A stretch of DNA of 64,000 nt from the NCBI GenBank assembly GCA_030743005.1, contig JASLTG010000006.1:1-64000 (forward strand), given 5' to 3'. Each line of letters opens with the position of its first letter. Within the stretch, counting starts at the first letter, position 1. The notes under the pieces are model-generated. The model searched no databases and was not told where the DNA came from. It saw only the letters and a program-made list of their open reading frames with translations. This stretch comes from Acidimicrobiales bacterium. Its GTDB lineage: Bacteria; Actinomycetota; Acidimicrobiia; Acidimicrobiales; Poriferisodalaceae. A program made the translations under genes and the position numbers. This document shows, one piece after another, positions 8,392 to 16,674 of the stretch.

Positions 8392-8957
8392 GAGCGAGCA
8401 TCAATTATTGGATAGCGAATTTTCATAGTTCGCCATTCTCCGTCAGGTTCGCTCCAATAGTTGCGCGGAGGAAGATCCAATAAATCGTGTCCATAACAGT
8501 GGAAATTTAGTGACCCACCCTGCACATGTATGGAATGGACGTCATCGGGTAGAAAAGCGATGCCTGTCCCGCGCTCAACCACAAATTCGTCTGCGATTTG
8601 AGGTGGCCCTTGTCCAGCTAACTGTTCATATCTTCGATTAGTTTCCTGGCCTTCTAGACCCACAATGCAAGCCCAAGTTAAGTGGTCGTGTGGTGGAGCT
8701 TGGGTTGTGTCGGCGACTGACTGCATGTAGAGCGCGAATCGGTGATCTTCGTCCTGGGACAGTAGGTAAAGGGTGCTGCCGTCTCTTGAGTCATCGGGCG
8801 GGAAGTCACTCCAGGGGAATAGTTCTTTTTGTCCGGCCAGTTCAATGAGCCGATGCCGAATCAAATCGACAGAGTCACGGTCAATTCCTGCAGCGTCAAT
8901 ATCTCTAATGTCTGACATCGCTGCTGCGACTGCGGCGGTTCTTTCAGCGTTAGCCAT
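8388..8957 (-). CDS. Cysteine-dioxygenase-type cupin protein
   Basis: A 189-residue cupin of the cysteine dioxygenase group, which oxidises a thiol (cysteine, or 3-mercaptopropionate in some relatives) to a sulfinate with one Fe(II). Visible metal-ligand candidates are the two His in PPHDHLTWACIVGLEGQE and a third His in PDDVHSIHV. The FHCYGHDLLD segment is also characteristic. It sits between a crotonase gene (27 bases upstream) and the overlapping rhodanese gene, so the three form an operon. The exact thiol substrate is not determined by sequence. Confidence 0.85.
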   Translation of the reverse strand: MANAERTAAVAAAMSDIRDIDAAGIDRDSVDLIRHRLIELAGQKELFPWSDFPPDDSRDGSTLYLLSQDEDHRFALYMQSVADTTQAPPHDHLTWACIVGLEGQETNRRYEQLAGQGPPQIADEFVVERGTGIAFLPDDVHSIHVQGGSLNFHCYGHDLLDLPPRNYWSEPDGEWRTMKIRYPIIDARS

Positions 8958-8984
8958 TACTTATTGATCTCCATTGACTGACCT

Positions 8985-9761
8985 CTAACGACCTTTCCAT
9001 TGAGGAGGACGTTTCTCAGAAAAGGCAACTGGCCCTTCGATGTAGTCTTCGCTCTTGCTCATTGCTTTGACGGCTGGGTATTTACCTTCGTGGGCGTCTC
9101 GCACTCCAGCCTGATCCAATCCTTGCATCGCGGCCTGTTTTGTTGCTCGGATCGACATGGGTGAACATTCGAGGATCATCTCTGCCCAGCGGTGAGCTTC
9201 GTTAAGTGCTTCGCCCTCGGGTGCTACTGCTGTTACGAACCCCAACTCGTAACCCTCCTGGGCAAGGACGTGACGTCCCGTCAACATCATCCCCATAGCG
9301 CGTTTGAGCCCAATCTGCCGAGGAAGACGGTGGACTCCGGCGGCTAAAGCAGCCAACCCAACCTTGGGCTCTGGTAATGCCATCCGAGCATTTTCACTAG
9401 CGATGATCATGTCGCAAGCTAAGGCGATTTCGAAGCCACCGCCCATCGCGACTCCGTTGACTGCCGCAATAACAGGTTTATCGAGATCCCACCGAGAGGT
9501 GAGCCCTCCAAATCCGCTGTCGGGCATAGTGGATCGGTCTCCACCTTCGGCTTGATACCGCAGATCATTCCCGGCGCTGAAGGCGCGGTCACCGGCGCCT
9601 GTCACGATCGCTACCCACAAATCCGGGTCGTTCTGGAATTCATCAAACAGTTCTGCCATCTCAGCGTTACCAGGAGGATGCAGCGCGTTCATTCGTTCGG
9701 GTCGGTTAATTGTGACGGTGAAAATTCGACCGTCACGTTCTGCGTAACAGGAATCAGCCAT
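8985..9761 (-). CDS. Enoyl-CoA hydratase/isomerase family protein
   Basis: A 258-residue crotonase-fold enzyme. The oxyanion-hole segments AFSAGNDLRYQ and NGVAMGGGFEIALACDMIIAS are present, as is LPEPKVGLAALAAGVHRLPR with a Glu at the usual catalytic position. Family members hydrate or isomerise enoyl-CoA thioesters; the real substrate is unknown. It is the first gene of the operon with the cysteine-dioxygenase-like and rhodanese genes, so it might act on a CoA thioester from sulfur amino acid breakdown. That is inference. Confidence 0.9.
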   Translation of the reverse strand: MADSCYAERDGRIFTVTINRPERMNALHPPGNAEMAELFDEFQNDPDLWVAIVTGAGDRAFSAGNDLRYQAEGGDRSTMPDSGFGGLTSRWDLDKPVIAAVNGVAMGGGFEIALACDMIIASENARMALPEPKVGLAALAAGVHRLPRQIGLKRAMGMMLTGRHVLAQEGYELGFVTAVAPEGEALNEAHRWAEMILECSPMSIRATKQAAMQGLDQAGVRDAHEGKYPAVKAMSKSEDYIEGPVAFSEKRPPQWKGR

Positions 9762-9896
9762 GCCCGGAAGTTAGTCCAAGATCGTTATCGGCCGCCCGTT
9801 CTTGTTACTTAGATGAACAGGACTGCGGGTGGTGCCCTTTCAATCACGTGTGCTGTCAGTTGTTGGTAACACTTTGCGCGTCTGGGGCGAACGCGA

Positions 9897-9926
9897 CGAA
9901 CGGCGAGCTGTAATGCTCGCCGTTCG
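9897..9926 (-). terminator. Perfect 11-bp hairpin just downstream of tRNA-Tyr
   Basis: The arms 9897-9907 (cgaacggcgag) and 9916-9926 (ctcgccgttcg) are perfectly complementary around an 8-base loop. On the minus strand the hairpin begins one base after the encoded CCA of tRNA-Tyr. There is no clear U tract, so it is either a U-less intrinsic terminator or a processing/stability element. Confidence 0.65.
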
Positions 9927-9927
9927 T

Positions 9928-10013
9928 TGGTGGGCCGGGGAGGATTCGAACCTCCGTAGGTGTGAACCGACGGGTTTACAGCCCGTTCCCTTTGGCCGCT
10001 CGGGCACCGACCC
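9928..10013 (-). tRNA. tRNA-Tyr (GTA anticodon), encoded CCA
   Basis: Class II tRNA on the minus strand: acceptor GGGTCGG pairs with CCGGCCC (one T-G), anticodon loop CTGTAAA flanked by ACGGG/CCCGT, long variable arm, T arm GGAGG/CCTCC with loop TTCGAAT, discriminator A. The 3' CCA is encoded (complement of 9928-9930), unlike the other tRNAs in the window. Confidence 0.95.
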
Positions 10014-10110
10014 AACGGCGGTTACGTTATCGGTTTGACTTCGATGCCCCAAAGACCCTGGTGGGTTTAAGCGGTGTCGGAGGGCTTAATTGCTCTGTAT
10101 ATTTCGTTCC

Positions 10111-10599
10111 ATGGGTTCATTCGACGTTGTTTCTCAAATAGATATGCAGGAAGTTCGTAACGCTGTAGACCAGGCGGCTCGCGAGGTATCAACTCGTTAC
10201 GACTTTAAAGACACTGGTTCGGAAATAACTCTTTCTGATGTTCAGATTTCTTTGGCGAGTAGCAGCGAGGACCGTCTTAATGCTCTTCGGCAAGTGTTGG
10301 AAGAGAAATTAGTTAGACGGAAAGTAAGCCTGAAGGCACTCAGCTACGGCGATGTCGAAGAAGCATCGGGAGCATCTGTTCGGCAACAAGTTGCACTTGA
10401 AGCTGGCATCAGTACCGATAAAGCCAAAGAACTAAATAAATTCATTAAGGACTTGGGAATTAAAGGTGTTCAGTCTCAAACTCAAGGCGACCAGGTCCGG
10501 GTCATTTCGAAGAAACGTGATCATTTACAGACCGTCATCGCCAAATTGAAAGAAACCGACTTTGACTTGCCTTTGCAGTTTGAAAATTTTCGGGACTGA
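10111..10599 (+). CDS. yajQ: YajQ family nucleotide-binding protein
   Basis: A 162-residue UPF0234/YajQ protein: MGSFDVVSQIDMQEVRNAVD at the start, TRYDFKDTGSEI, and a C-terminal QVRVISKKRDHLQTVIAKLK segment ending LPLQFENFRD. YajQ proteins bind nucleotides and RNA, and in some pathogens c-di-GMP; the role here is unknown. The ATG at 10111 matches the family start. An in-frame TTG at 10090 would add seven unrelated residues. It ends one base from the convergent htpX gene. Confidence 0.94.
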   Translation: MGSFDVVSQIDMQEVRNAVDQAAREVSTRYDFKDTGSEITLSDVQISLASSSEDRLNALRQVLEEKLVRRKVSLKALSYGDVEEASGASVRQQVALEAGISTDKAKELNKFIKDLGIKGVQSQTQGDQVRVISKKRDHLQTVIAKLKETDFDLPLQFENFRD

Positions 10600-10600
10600 T

Positions 10601-11455
10601 TTATACAGCGTCGCGCCAGCTTCCGTCACGCAATCGGGCGATCCTTTTCTCCATGGGAGGATGGGTTGTGAAAAGGTTTCGAAACGCCATCTTGCGGCTT
10701 GCTAACGGGTTGGCGATGTACATTTGCGCCTGATTTGCGTTGGCGAGACTTGGAATGGAGCGACTAGCAACATCCAACTTTTCTAATGCCGCAGCAAGAG
10801 GTTCACCATCACCGATCATTCTCGCCGCTGTCCGGTCCGCTTGAAATTCGCGGCTTCGGCTGATCGCCATTTGTATAAGGGCTGCAGCTATTGGAGCGAC
10901 GATGATCAGAAGTAGATCAACTAAGGGATTACGGTCCCGGTCTCTGCCCCCGCCTCCGAAGATCATGGCGAATTGCGCGATGTTGGCAACAAAGCTAATT
11001 GCCATCGCAATGGCAGCCGCGACTGACCCGATAAGGATGTCGCGGTTCTTTATATGGGCCATCTCATGCGCTAGGACGCCTCGTATTTGATCCCATGACA
11101 GATGTTGGATAAGTCCTTCGGTGATACATACTGCTGCGTGGTTCGGGTTTCGGCCTGTTGCGAACGCGTTCGGTTGCGGGTCGGGACTTACATAGATTCG
11201 GGGCATAGGTAGGTCGGAAAGATGACAAAGTTCTCTCATGATCGACCAATATTCGGGCAACCGTCCTTCTTCAACTTCGACAGCTCGAGCAGAGCGAATA
11301 GCTAACTTGTCGCTCATCCAGTAACTGCCACCAACCATTGCAAGCGCGAGTAATAGGCCAATCGTCAGGCCACCTGATCCCCAGAAACTGGCGATAAACA
11401 TGATCAGGGCGCCCATAGTGGCGAGCAACATTGTGGTTTTGAGGGTGTTTTTCAT
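10601..11455 (-). CDS. htpX: Membrane zinc metalloprotease HtpX
   Basis: HtpX is an inner-membrane M48 protease that clears damaged membrane proteins. The zinc motif HEMAH is at residues 130-134, and the third-ligand region SREFQADRTAARM follows near 207. Two N-terminal membrane helices (about 8-25 and 29-47) and a pair around 140-200 are visible. At 284 residues it has the family length. The C-terminal LFTTHPPMEKRIARLRD is a family hallmark. Confidence 0.95.
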   Translation of the reverse strand: MKNTLKTTMLLATMGALIMFIASFWGSGGLTIGLLLALAMVGGSYWMSDKLAIRSARAVEVEEGRLPEYWSIMRELCHLSDLPMPRIYVSPDPQPNAFATGRNPNHAAVCITEGLIQHLSWDQIRGVLAHEMAHIKNRDILIGSVAAAIAMAISFVANIAQFAMIFGGGGRDRDRNPLVDLLLIIVAPIAAALIQMAISRSREFQADRTAARMIGDGEPLAAALEKLDVASRSIPSLANANQAQMYIANPLASRKMAFRNLFTTHPPMEKRIARLRDGSWRDAV

Positions 11456-11533
11456 TGGGAGTCCCTCCGTGGTTGGTGATTATCTCTAAACGTATCGGCT
11501 TCGTTACCCACAATCTCAACACAAGGTGAGCAT

Positions 11534-12025
11534 TTAATGTGGGTGATAGCCGCTGTCCAAAAAAATGGTGGGAATACTCTCGCTTCTATACATGCGAACG
11601 TTTCGCATATCGTCATCGATAGCCAACACGGGAACGTAACCGAGACGACGGAGACTTTCGGTTTCGTCGCGTTTAAAGCCAGGTGACGCCTGAAAATCAC
11701 CTAGCGGTCTCATGATGAGAAGGTCATACCGAATTTTGTTCCGATTCAACCAGTCAAGAGTTGCCTTCTGAATCCACGTTGGTCTCGATGTCAAAAGAAC
11801 AATTGTCAACTCAGGATCCACCAGTTCGAGCAACATTTTATTTTCCTCAAACACGTCGTCGCCACCGCACTCCGCGAAGAATCCATCCCAGTCACGCCAA
11901 GGTGGATCTAGGTAATGCTGGCGATGCCCAGCATCAGCCAAGACACCGTCAATATCAACAATTATGCAATCGCCTCGTTGCACTATCTCTTGTCGCGGGT
12001 GCCAATGTTTCGGGATAGAACTCAT
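11534..12025 (-). CDS. HAD-superfamily phosphatase (polynucleotide kinase 3'-phosphatase-like)
   Basis: A 163-residue HAD protein. Motif I is IVDIDGVLAD (nucleophile Asp then Asp), motif II is VLLTSRP, and the acidic motif IV is VLAIDDDMRNV. It closely resembles the stand-alone phosphatase domain (PNK-P-like, LNS2/acid phosphatase fold) common in phages and actinobacteria. The conserved TSRPTWIQKATLDWL segment is typical. The substrate is unknown. It lies 17 bases after the acs stop and may be co-transcribed with acs. Confidence 0.8.
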   Translation of the reverse strand: MSSIPKHWHPRQEIVQRGDCIIVDIDGVLADAGHRQHYLDPPWRDWDGFFAECGGDDVFEENKMLLELVDPELTIVLLTSRPTWIQKATLDWLNRNKIRYDLLIMRPLGDFQASPGFKRDETESLRRLGYVPVLAIDDDMRNVRMYRSESIPTIFLDSGYHPH

Positions 12026-12042
12026 GAAGCTGGCAGCAGAAG

Positions 12043-14034
12043 TCAGTCCTCCTGCGGTGCCTGGTCGGCACGATCACGGATTTCGTCGACAACACTCGCG
12101 TCGGCAAGGGTGGTGGTATCTCCGAGCTTTCGTCCTTCCGCCACATCCCGTAGTAGCCGTCGCATTATTTTTCCTGAACGAGTTTTGGGGAGGTCGGGAA
12201 CCAGGACGACAGCCTTAGGTCGAGCGATGGCACCCAGTTTTGTCGCGACATGCTGTCTTATCTCTTCCCTTAGTTCCTCACTTGGTTCGTTGCCACCTCT
12301 CAAGATGCAATATCCAACTATGGCTTGGCCTGTTGTGTCATCGGTTGCTCCGACAACTGCTGCTTCAGCAACGGATGAGTGGTCGACCAGCGCCGACTCG
12401 ACTTCTGTCGTGGAAATCCGGTGTCCAGATACGTTCATAACGTCGTCGACTCTCCCCAAAAGCCATAGGTAACCGTCGTCGTCGATCTTTGCGCCGTCAC
12501 CTGCAAAATATCGGCCAGGATATTCGGACCAGTAGGTCTCTTTGTACCGTTCAGGGTCGCCCCAGATACCTCGAAGCATTGACGGCCATGGTTCAGTAAT
12601 GGTCAGGTACCCACCACCTTTTTCCACCTTATTGCCACTGTCGTCCACTATTTCAACTATCACGCCGGGGATAGCATGAGTAGCTGATCCGGGTTTAGTG
12701 GTAGTCACGCCCGGCATGGGTGTGATCATGTGTCCGCCGGTTTCGGTTTGCCACCAAGTGTCAACTATGGGGCACCGTTCGCCGCCGATGTGTTCGTGAT
12801 ACCACATCCAGGCCTCTGGGTTGATCGGCTCTCCGACGGTTCCCAGCACCCGCAAGCTAGATAGGTCATGAGGTTCAACTTCTTGGGCACCCCATTTCAT
12901 GAATGTTCGGATGGCGGTTGGAGCTGTGTATAGCTGCGTGACCCCGTATCGCTGAACTATGTCCCAGAGGCGGTCCTTCGGCCAATCAGCTCTATCACCG
13001 ACACGGAATTCAGGCCTCGGAGTATCAGGTGTCCCTTCGTACATGACCGATGTGGCCCCATTGGCTAACGGTCCATAGACGATGTAGCTGTGGCCTGTTA
13101 CCCACCCAATATCTGCCGCACACCAGTAGACATCGGTTTCGGGGTGTAGGTCGAAAATGTATTTGTGGGTGAATGCAACTTGAGTTAGGTAGCCGCCCGT
13201 GGTGTGCATGATCCCTTTGGGTTTGGCGGTGGTTCCTGAGGTGTACAACAAATAAAGCAAGTCCTCACTATCAAGATGCTCGGGTGGGCAATCTGATGAG
13301 GCCGTCTCCATTAATTCGTGGTACCAGTGATCGACCGTTTCGTTCCAGGCGACGTCTTGGCCTGTGCGTTGAACTACCACAACATTGTCGATCGTTGAGG
13401 TTGCTTCAACCGAAGCATCCGCTGTGTCTTTGAGGGGGAACGGGTCCCCGCGCCTGTAGCCACCATCTGCTGTTATGAGAAGTTTGGCGCTTGCGTCATC
13501 GATTCGGTCTGACAATGAGTCAGCTGAAAATCCACCGAAGACAATTGAGTGGGGTGCACCAATTCTGGCGCATGCCAACATCGCTACTGGAAGTTCAGGG
13601 ATCATCGGCATGTAAATACAGACGCGGTCGCCCTTTTCGACACCTAAAGATTTCATCACGTTCGCGAACTTGGACACTTCTTCGAGAAGTTCGCTGTAGT
13701 TGATGGTTCTGGTATCTCCAGGTTCGCCTTCCCAGTGGAAGGCAACCTTGTCTCCTCGTCCGGCTTCCACGTGTCGGTCGAGACAGTTATAGGAAATGTT
13801 GAGCTTCCCACCGATAAACCATTTGGCGAATGGGAGATCCCATTCAAGAACGGTGTCGAAGTCTTCGAACCAGCTAACGAGTTCTCTTGCTTGCCGAGCC
13901 CAAAAGCCGAGCCTGTCGGCTTCAGCTTCCTCGTACAAACTTCTATCGGTGATTATTGCTTCGCTCTGGAAAGTGTCTGATGGTGGGAAGGTCCGGTCTT
14001 CTACGTAATAGTCTTCGATCGTTGGTTCGGACAT
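12043..14034 (-). CDS. acs: Acetyl-CoA synthetase
   Basis: Acs activates acetate with ATP and CoA through acetyl-AMP. The 663-residue length is normal. Visible motifs: [20 protein letters not shown] (P-loop), [33 protein letters not shown], and the C-terminal [14 protein letters not shown], whose Lys is the known acetylation control site in this family. AAGGGGA before the ATG supports the start. It follows the midA-like gene on the same strand after a 91-base gap. Confidence 0.96.
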   Translation of the reverse strand: MSEPTIEDYYVEDRTFPPSDTFQSEAIITDRSLYEEAEADRLGFWARQARELVSWFEDFDTVLEWDLPFAKWFIGGKLNISYNCLDRHVEAGRGDKVAFHWEGEPGDTRTINYSELLEEVSKFANVMKSLGVEKGDRVCIYMPMIPELPVAMLACARIGAPHSIVFGGFSADSLSDRIDDASAKLLITADGGYRRGDPFPLKDTADASVEATSTIDNVVVVQRTGQDVAWNETVDHWYHELMETASSDCPPEHLDSEDLLYLLYTSGTTAKPKGIMHTTGGYLTQVAFTHKYIFDLHPETDVYWCAADIGWVTGHSYIVYGPLANGATSVMYEGTPDTPRPEFRVGDRADWPKDRLWDIVQRYGVTQLYTAPTAIRTFMKWGAQEVEPHDLSSLRVLGTVGEPINPEAWMWYHEHIGGERCPIVDTWWQTETGGHMITPMPGVTTTKPGSATHAIPGVIVEIVDDSGNKVEKGGGYLTITEPWPSMLRGIWGDPERYKETYWSEYPGRYFAGDGAKIDDDGYLWLLGRVDDVMNVSGHRISTTEVESALVDHSSVAEAAVVGATDDTTGQAIVGYCILRGGNEPSEELREEIRQHVATKLGAIARPKAVVLVPDLPKTRSGKIMRRLLRDVAEGRKLGDTTTLADASVVDEIRDRADQAPQED

Positions 14035-14125
14035 CTCGATTCCCCTTCGTGGAAGGTCCCCTCAACTTGGGCTCAACAGCCTGCGAGCCTAGCTCCTAGT
14101 TGCTTCTCGTTCGGATGAGATCTCA

Positions 14126-15145
14126 TTAATCGCCTATTTGCCATTCTGCGACTAGGAACGCTCCAAGTCCTGTTCGATCCGTGAGCGCGGCAGCCTCAGC
14201 CAACACTTGTCGAGCGGCTACCGCGGTTGAGTCAGGTGAGGCAGCTACTTCTTGCCATTTCTCTCGAGCCCATTCGGTCATGGTGCCTATGCCTTTAGAT
14301 GCAAGCCAGTCTGACTGAAGGCTGATGGTGGGCGAACCTGGCAACTGGTCAAACGCGACATCGCAGGTAATGTCACAAGTCCCTGGGTCGTTGTAGGGCA
14401 CTCCGGCTCGGCGGTGGCCTTTATAGGTCCGCAACCATTCACCTAGGGGTCGGTCGTTAAACATTTCTGACCTTTCCACGCCATAGTCAAAGGTCAAGAT
14501 TCTGCCGCGATCTAGAAGCTTTATAGCTCGATTTACCCATACTGCAGCTTTGAGATGTAAGGGGTGGGTGGCTCCTATTGGCGCGTTGGGTGCCACGGCT
14601 GAAGCCATGTCTTCGGCTGGCTTAGGCGCGCGATGCCAAACTTCGGCACCGTTTTCGATATGGAGCTCCAGCCATCCTGTTGTGGCTTTGCGCACCACCC
14701 GTGGTGGAAGATTATCTAGCAGTTCATTTGCGAGCACCACTCCTGTAAAGGATCCAGCTGGTAGGTCTTTTAATGCGGCAAGTGGGACTTCTTCTGAATC
14801 TGCGAAGCAAGTCGTTGTTACTCGACTGAACCCAATTTCTCGTTGTCGATCTGATCGCTCGACCATCACGTAGCGCAGGGCGTCGCTGCAATCTTGGACG
14901 GACAGAAAAATGTCCCTGCATAGGGTTCCGGTTCCTGATCCACCTTCAATCACTACAAACGGGTCCGGCCATTTCATGTCATGCCATACCTGATCCAGAT
15001 AGGCCGCGATACAGGCACCGAAGAGCGGACTTGTTTCAGGGGAAGTAACGAAATCGGCGCCGTCAGTTCCCGCTGTTCCAAGCTGTGTGTAAAAGCCCTG
15101 GGTTCCGTATAGGGCGTCCTCTGCAAACAAATCGAACCGTGTCAT
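14126..15145 (-). CDS. SAM-dependent methyltransferase, MidA/NDUFAF7 family
   Basis: A 339-residue DUF185 protein. The N-terminal YGTQGFYTQLGTAGTDGADF followed by VTSPETSPLFG is the family hallmark, and VVIEGGSGTGTLCRDI is the SAM-binding glycine motif. FDYGVERSEMF lies at the usual later position. In mitochondria NDUFAF7 dimethylates an Arg of NDUFS2 (the NuoD homologue) during complex I assembly. Here the gene starts 37 bases after nuoN1, the last gene of the 11-subunit complex I operon, so it is very likely an assembly methyltransferase for that enzyme. Target choice is inference. Confidence 0.88.
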   Translation of the reverse strand: MTRFDLFAEDALYGTQGFYTQLGTAGTDGADFVTSPETSPLFGACIAAYLDQVWHDMKWPDPFVVIEGGSGTGTLCRDIFLSVQDCSDALRYVMVERSDRQREIGFSRVTTTCFADSEEVPLAALKDLPAGSFTGVVLANELLDNLPPRVVRKATTGWLELHIENGAEVWHRAPKPAEDMASAVAPNAPIGATHPLHLKAAVWVNRAIKLLDRGRILTFDYGVERSEMFNDRPLGEWLRTYKGHRRAGVPYNDPGTCDITCDVAFDQLPGSPTISLQSDWLASKGIGTMTEWAREKWQEVAASPDSTAVAARQVLAEAAALTDRTGLGAFLVAEWQIGD

Positions 15146-15181
15146 GGAGCATGACCATTCGAGTGGTTCAACCTTGTCTTC

Positions 15182-16672
15182 CTATCCGCCCAGAGCAGAC
15201 AGTACTGAAACTTCGCCAAAGTGTCCGACGAGGCCTGGCAGGACTCCAAATGCCATTGTCGCTACTAGCGTCACTGCCAATGCAGCTCGTAGCGCTCCCG
15301 TGATCACAATTGGCCGCTCATCACCATCGGGCACTGGTTGGAACCACATTTGGACGAGGATTCGCGCGTAGTAGGCGAAAGCGATAACGGTGTTGATGGC
15401 AACGATGACGCCGAGACTTGCCGCCCAGCCTCCACCAGCGTCTAACAGGGCTCTGAAAAGCCCAAACTTTGCGAACCATCCACCAGCGGGCGGAATTCCT
15501 GCTAACGCTGCCAGAAATACTGTCATTGCGACAGCAAGACCTGGCGCGTATTGGAAGAGTCCTCCATAGCTATCGATTTCACCAGAACGGGTTTTCCGTG
15601 CTACCGCCAATACAACTGTGAAGGCACCAAGATTCATGAATGCATATATCGCCATATAGATGACGACGGCTTCAACTGCGCGTGCTGGTGCTTCAGCGGC
15701 AACGGCGAATGGGACCAACATAAATCCGCCCTGGGCGACACCTGAATATGCCAGTAGCCGAACAATATTGTTCTGGCGAAGAGCAATGAGATTGCCGATG
15801 GTCATTGTTAATGCGGCAATCAACCAGAAGAACGGCTGGACGACGTCGTCGCGGCCGGGGAAGGCAACGAAGACAAGTTGGATTAGCGCGACCATTCCAG
15901 CAGTTTTGGACGCTACGGCAAGGAAAGCTGTAACCGGCGTTGGAGCTCCCTCATAGGTATCTGGTGCCCATGTATGGAAAGGGACGGCCGATACTTTGAA
16001 GGCGAAGCCAATCAGGATGAAAAGGATCCCGAGAATAGCGACTGGGTTTGCTGCGCCCGAGCCAAGCTCTTGCGCTATTACCCCGAAGGTGGTTGAACCA
16101 GCGAGTCCATATACCAGCGACATTCCATAGAGCATGACTGCCGAGGCAAATACTCCCATTAGGTAGTACTTAAGGCCTGCTTCGTTTGATCGTGCTCCTC
16201 CCTTTCGCCATGCGGCAAGCATGTAGGCAGGGATGGACAGCAGTTCAAGAGCTACAAAGACACTAATTAGGTCCCGGGAGCTGCTCATCATCACCATGCC
16301 GAGCAATGAGGTGAGCATCAGGGTGTAGTACTCATTTTCGTAGTAGTCGCCGTCACGTATGTAGTCGACGGACATCAGGATCACGATGTAGCCCGATATA
16401 AGGAAGAGCGCTTTCAGTACTAGCGAAAAGTCATCTACTACATAGGCGCCTCCAAACATTGATCGTTCGGTGCCGTCGACTGCGAGAGTCAAGATGGGAA
16501 GCAGGGTTGCGAGCAGGCCCATTCCTGCCAAGGTGGGCATTGCTTGTTTAGAACGATCGTCCCAGATGATGTCGACGACTGTGATCAGCGTTCCGAATGC
16601 GAGGAGGGTCAGTTCGGGCGCGAGGGCATGCCAGTCAAGCGCAGGACGCGAGAAGGCGAGCAGGGCTTCCAT
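15182..16672 (-). CDS. nuoN: Complex I subunit N, copy 1 (11-subunit operon)
   Basis: NuoN is one of three antiporter-like membrane subunits that move protons. The protein is hydrophobic throughout (about 14 helices) and carries VALELLSIPAYMLAAW with the conserved membrane Glu, and the broken-helix segment PFHTWAPDTYEGAPTPVTAF. I place the start at 16672 (496 residues, two bases after the nuoM1 stop). The longer frame from 16807 would overlap nuoM1 by 133 bases and adds a non-membrane, unrelated stretch. It is the last nuo gene before the MidA-like methyltransferase. Confidence 0.95.
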   Translation of the reverse strand: MEALLAFSRPALDWHALAPELTLLAFGTLITVVDIIWDDRSKQAMPTLAGMGLLATLLPILTLAVDGTERSMFGGAYVVDDFSLVLKALFLISGYIVILMSVDYIRDGDYYENEYYTLMLTSLLGMVMMSSSRDLISVFVALELLSIPAYMLAAWRKGGARSNEAGLKYYLMGVFASAVMLYGMSLVYGLAGSTTFGVIAQELGSGAANPVAILGILFILIGFAFKVSAVPFHTWAPDTYEGAPTPVTAFLAVASKTAGMVALIQLVFVAFPGRDDVVQPFFWLIAALTMTIGNLIALRQNNIVRLLAYSGVAQGGFMLVPFAVAAEAPARAVEAVVIYMAIYAFMNLGAFTVVLAVARKTRSGEIDSYGGLFQYAPGLAVAMTVFLAALAGIPPAGGWFAKFGLFRALLDAGGGWAASLGVIVAINTVIAFAYYARILVQMWFQPVPDGDERPIVITGALRAALAVTLVATMAFGVLPGLVGHFGEVSVLSALGG

Positions 16673-16674
16673 CT

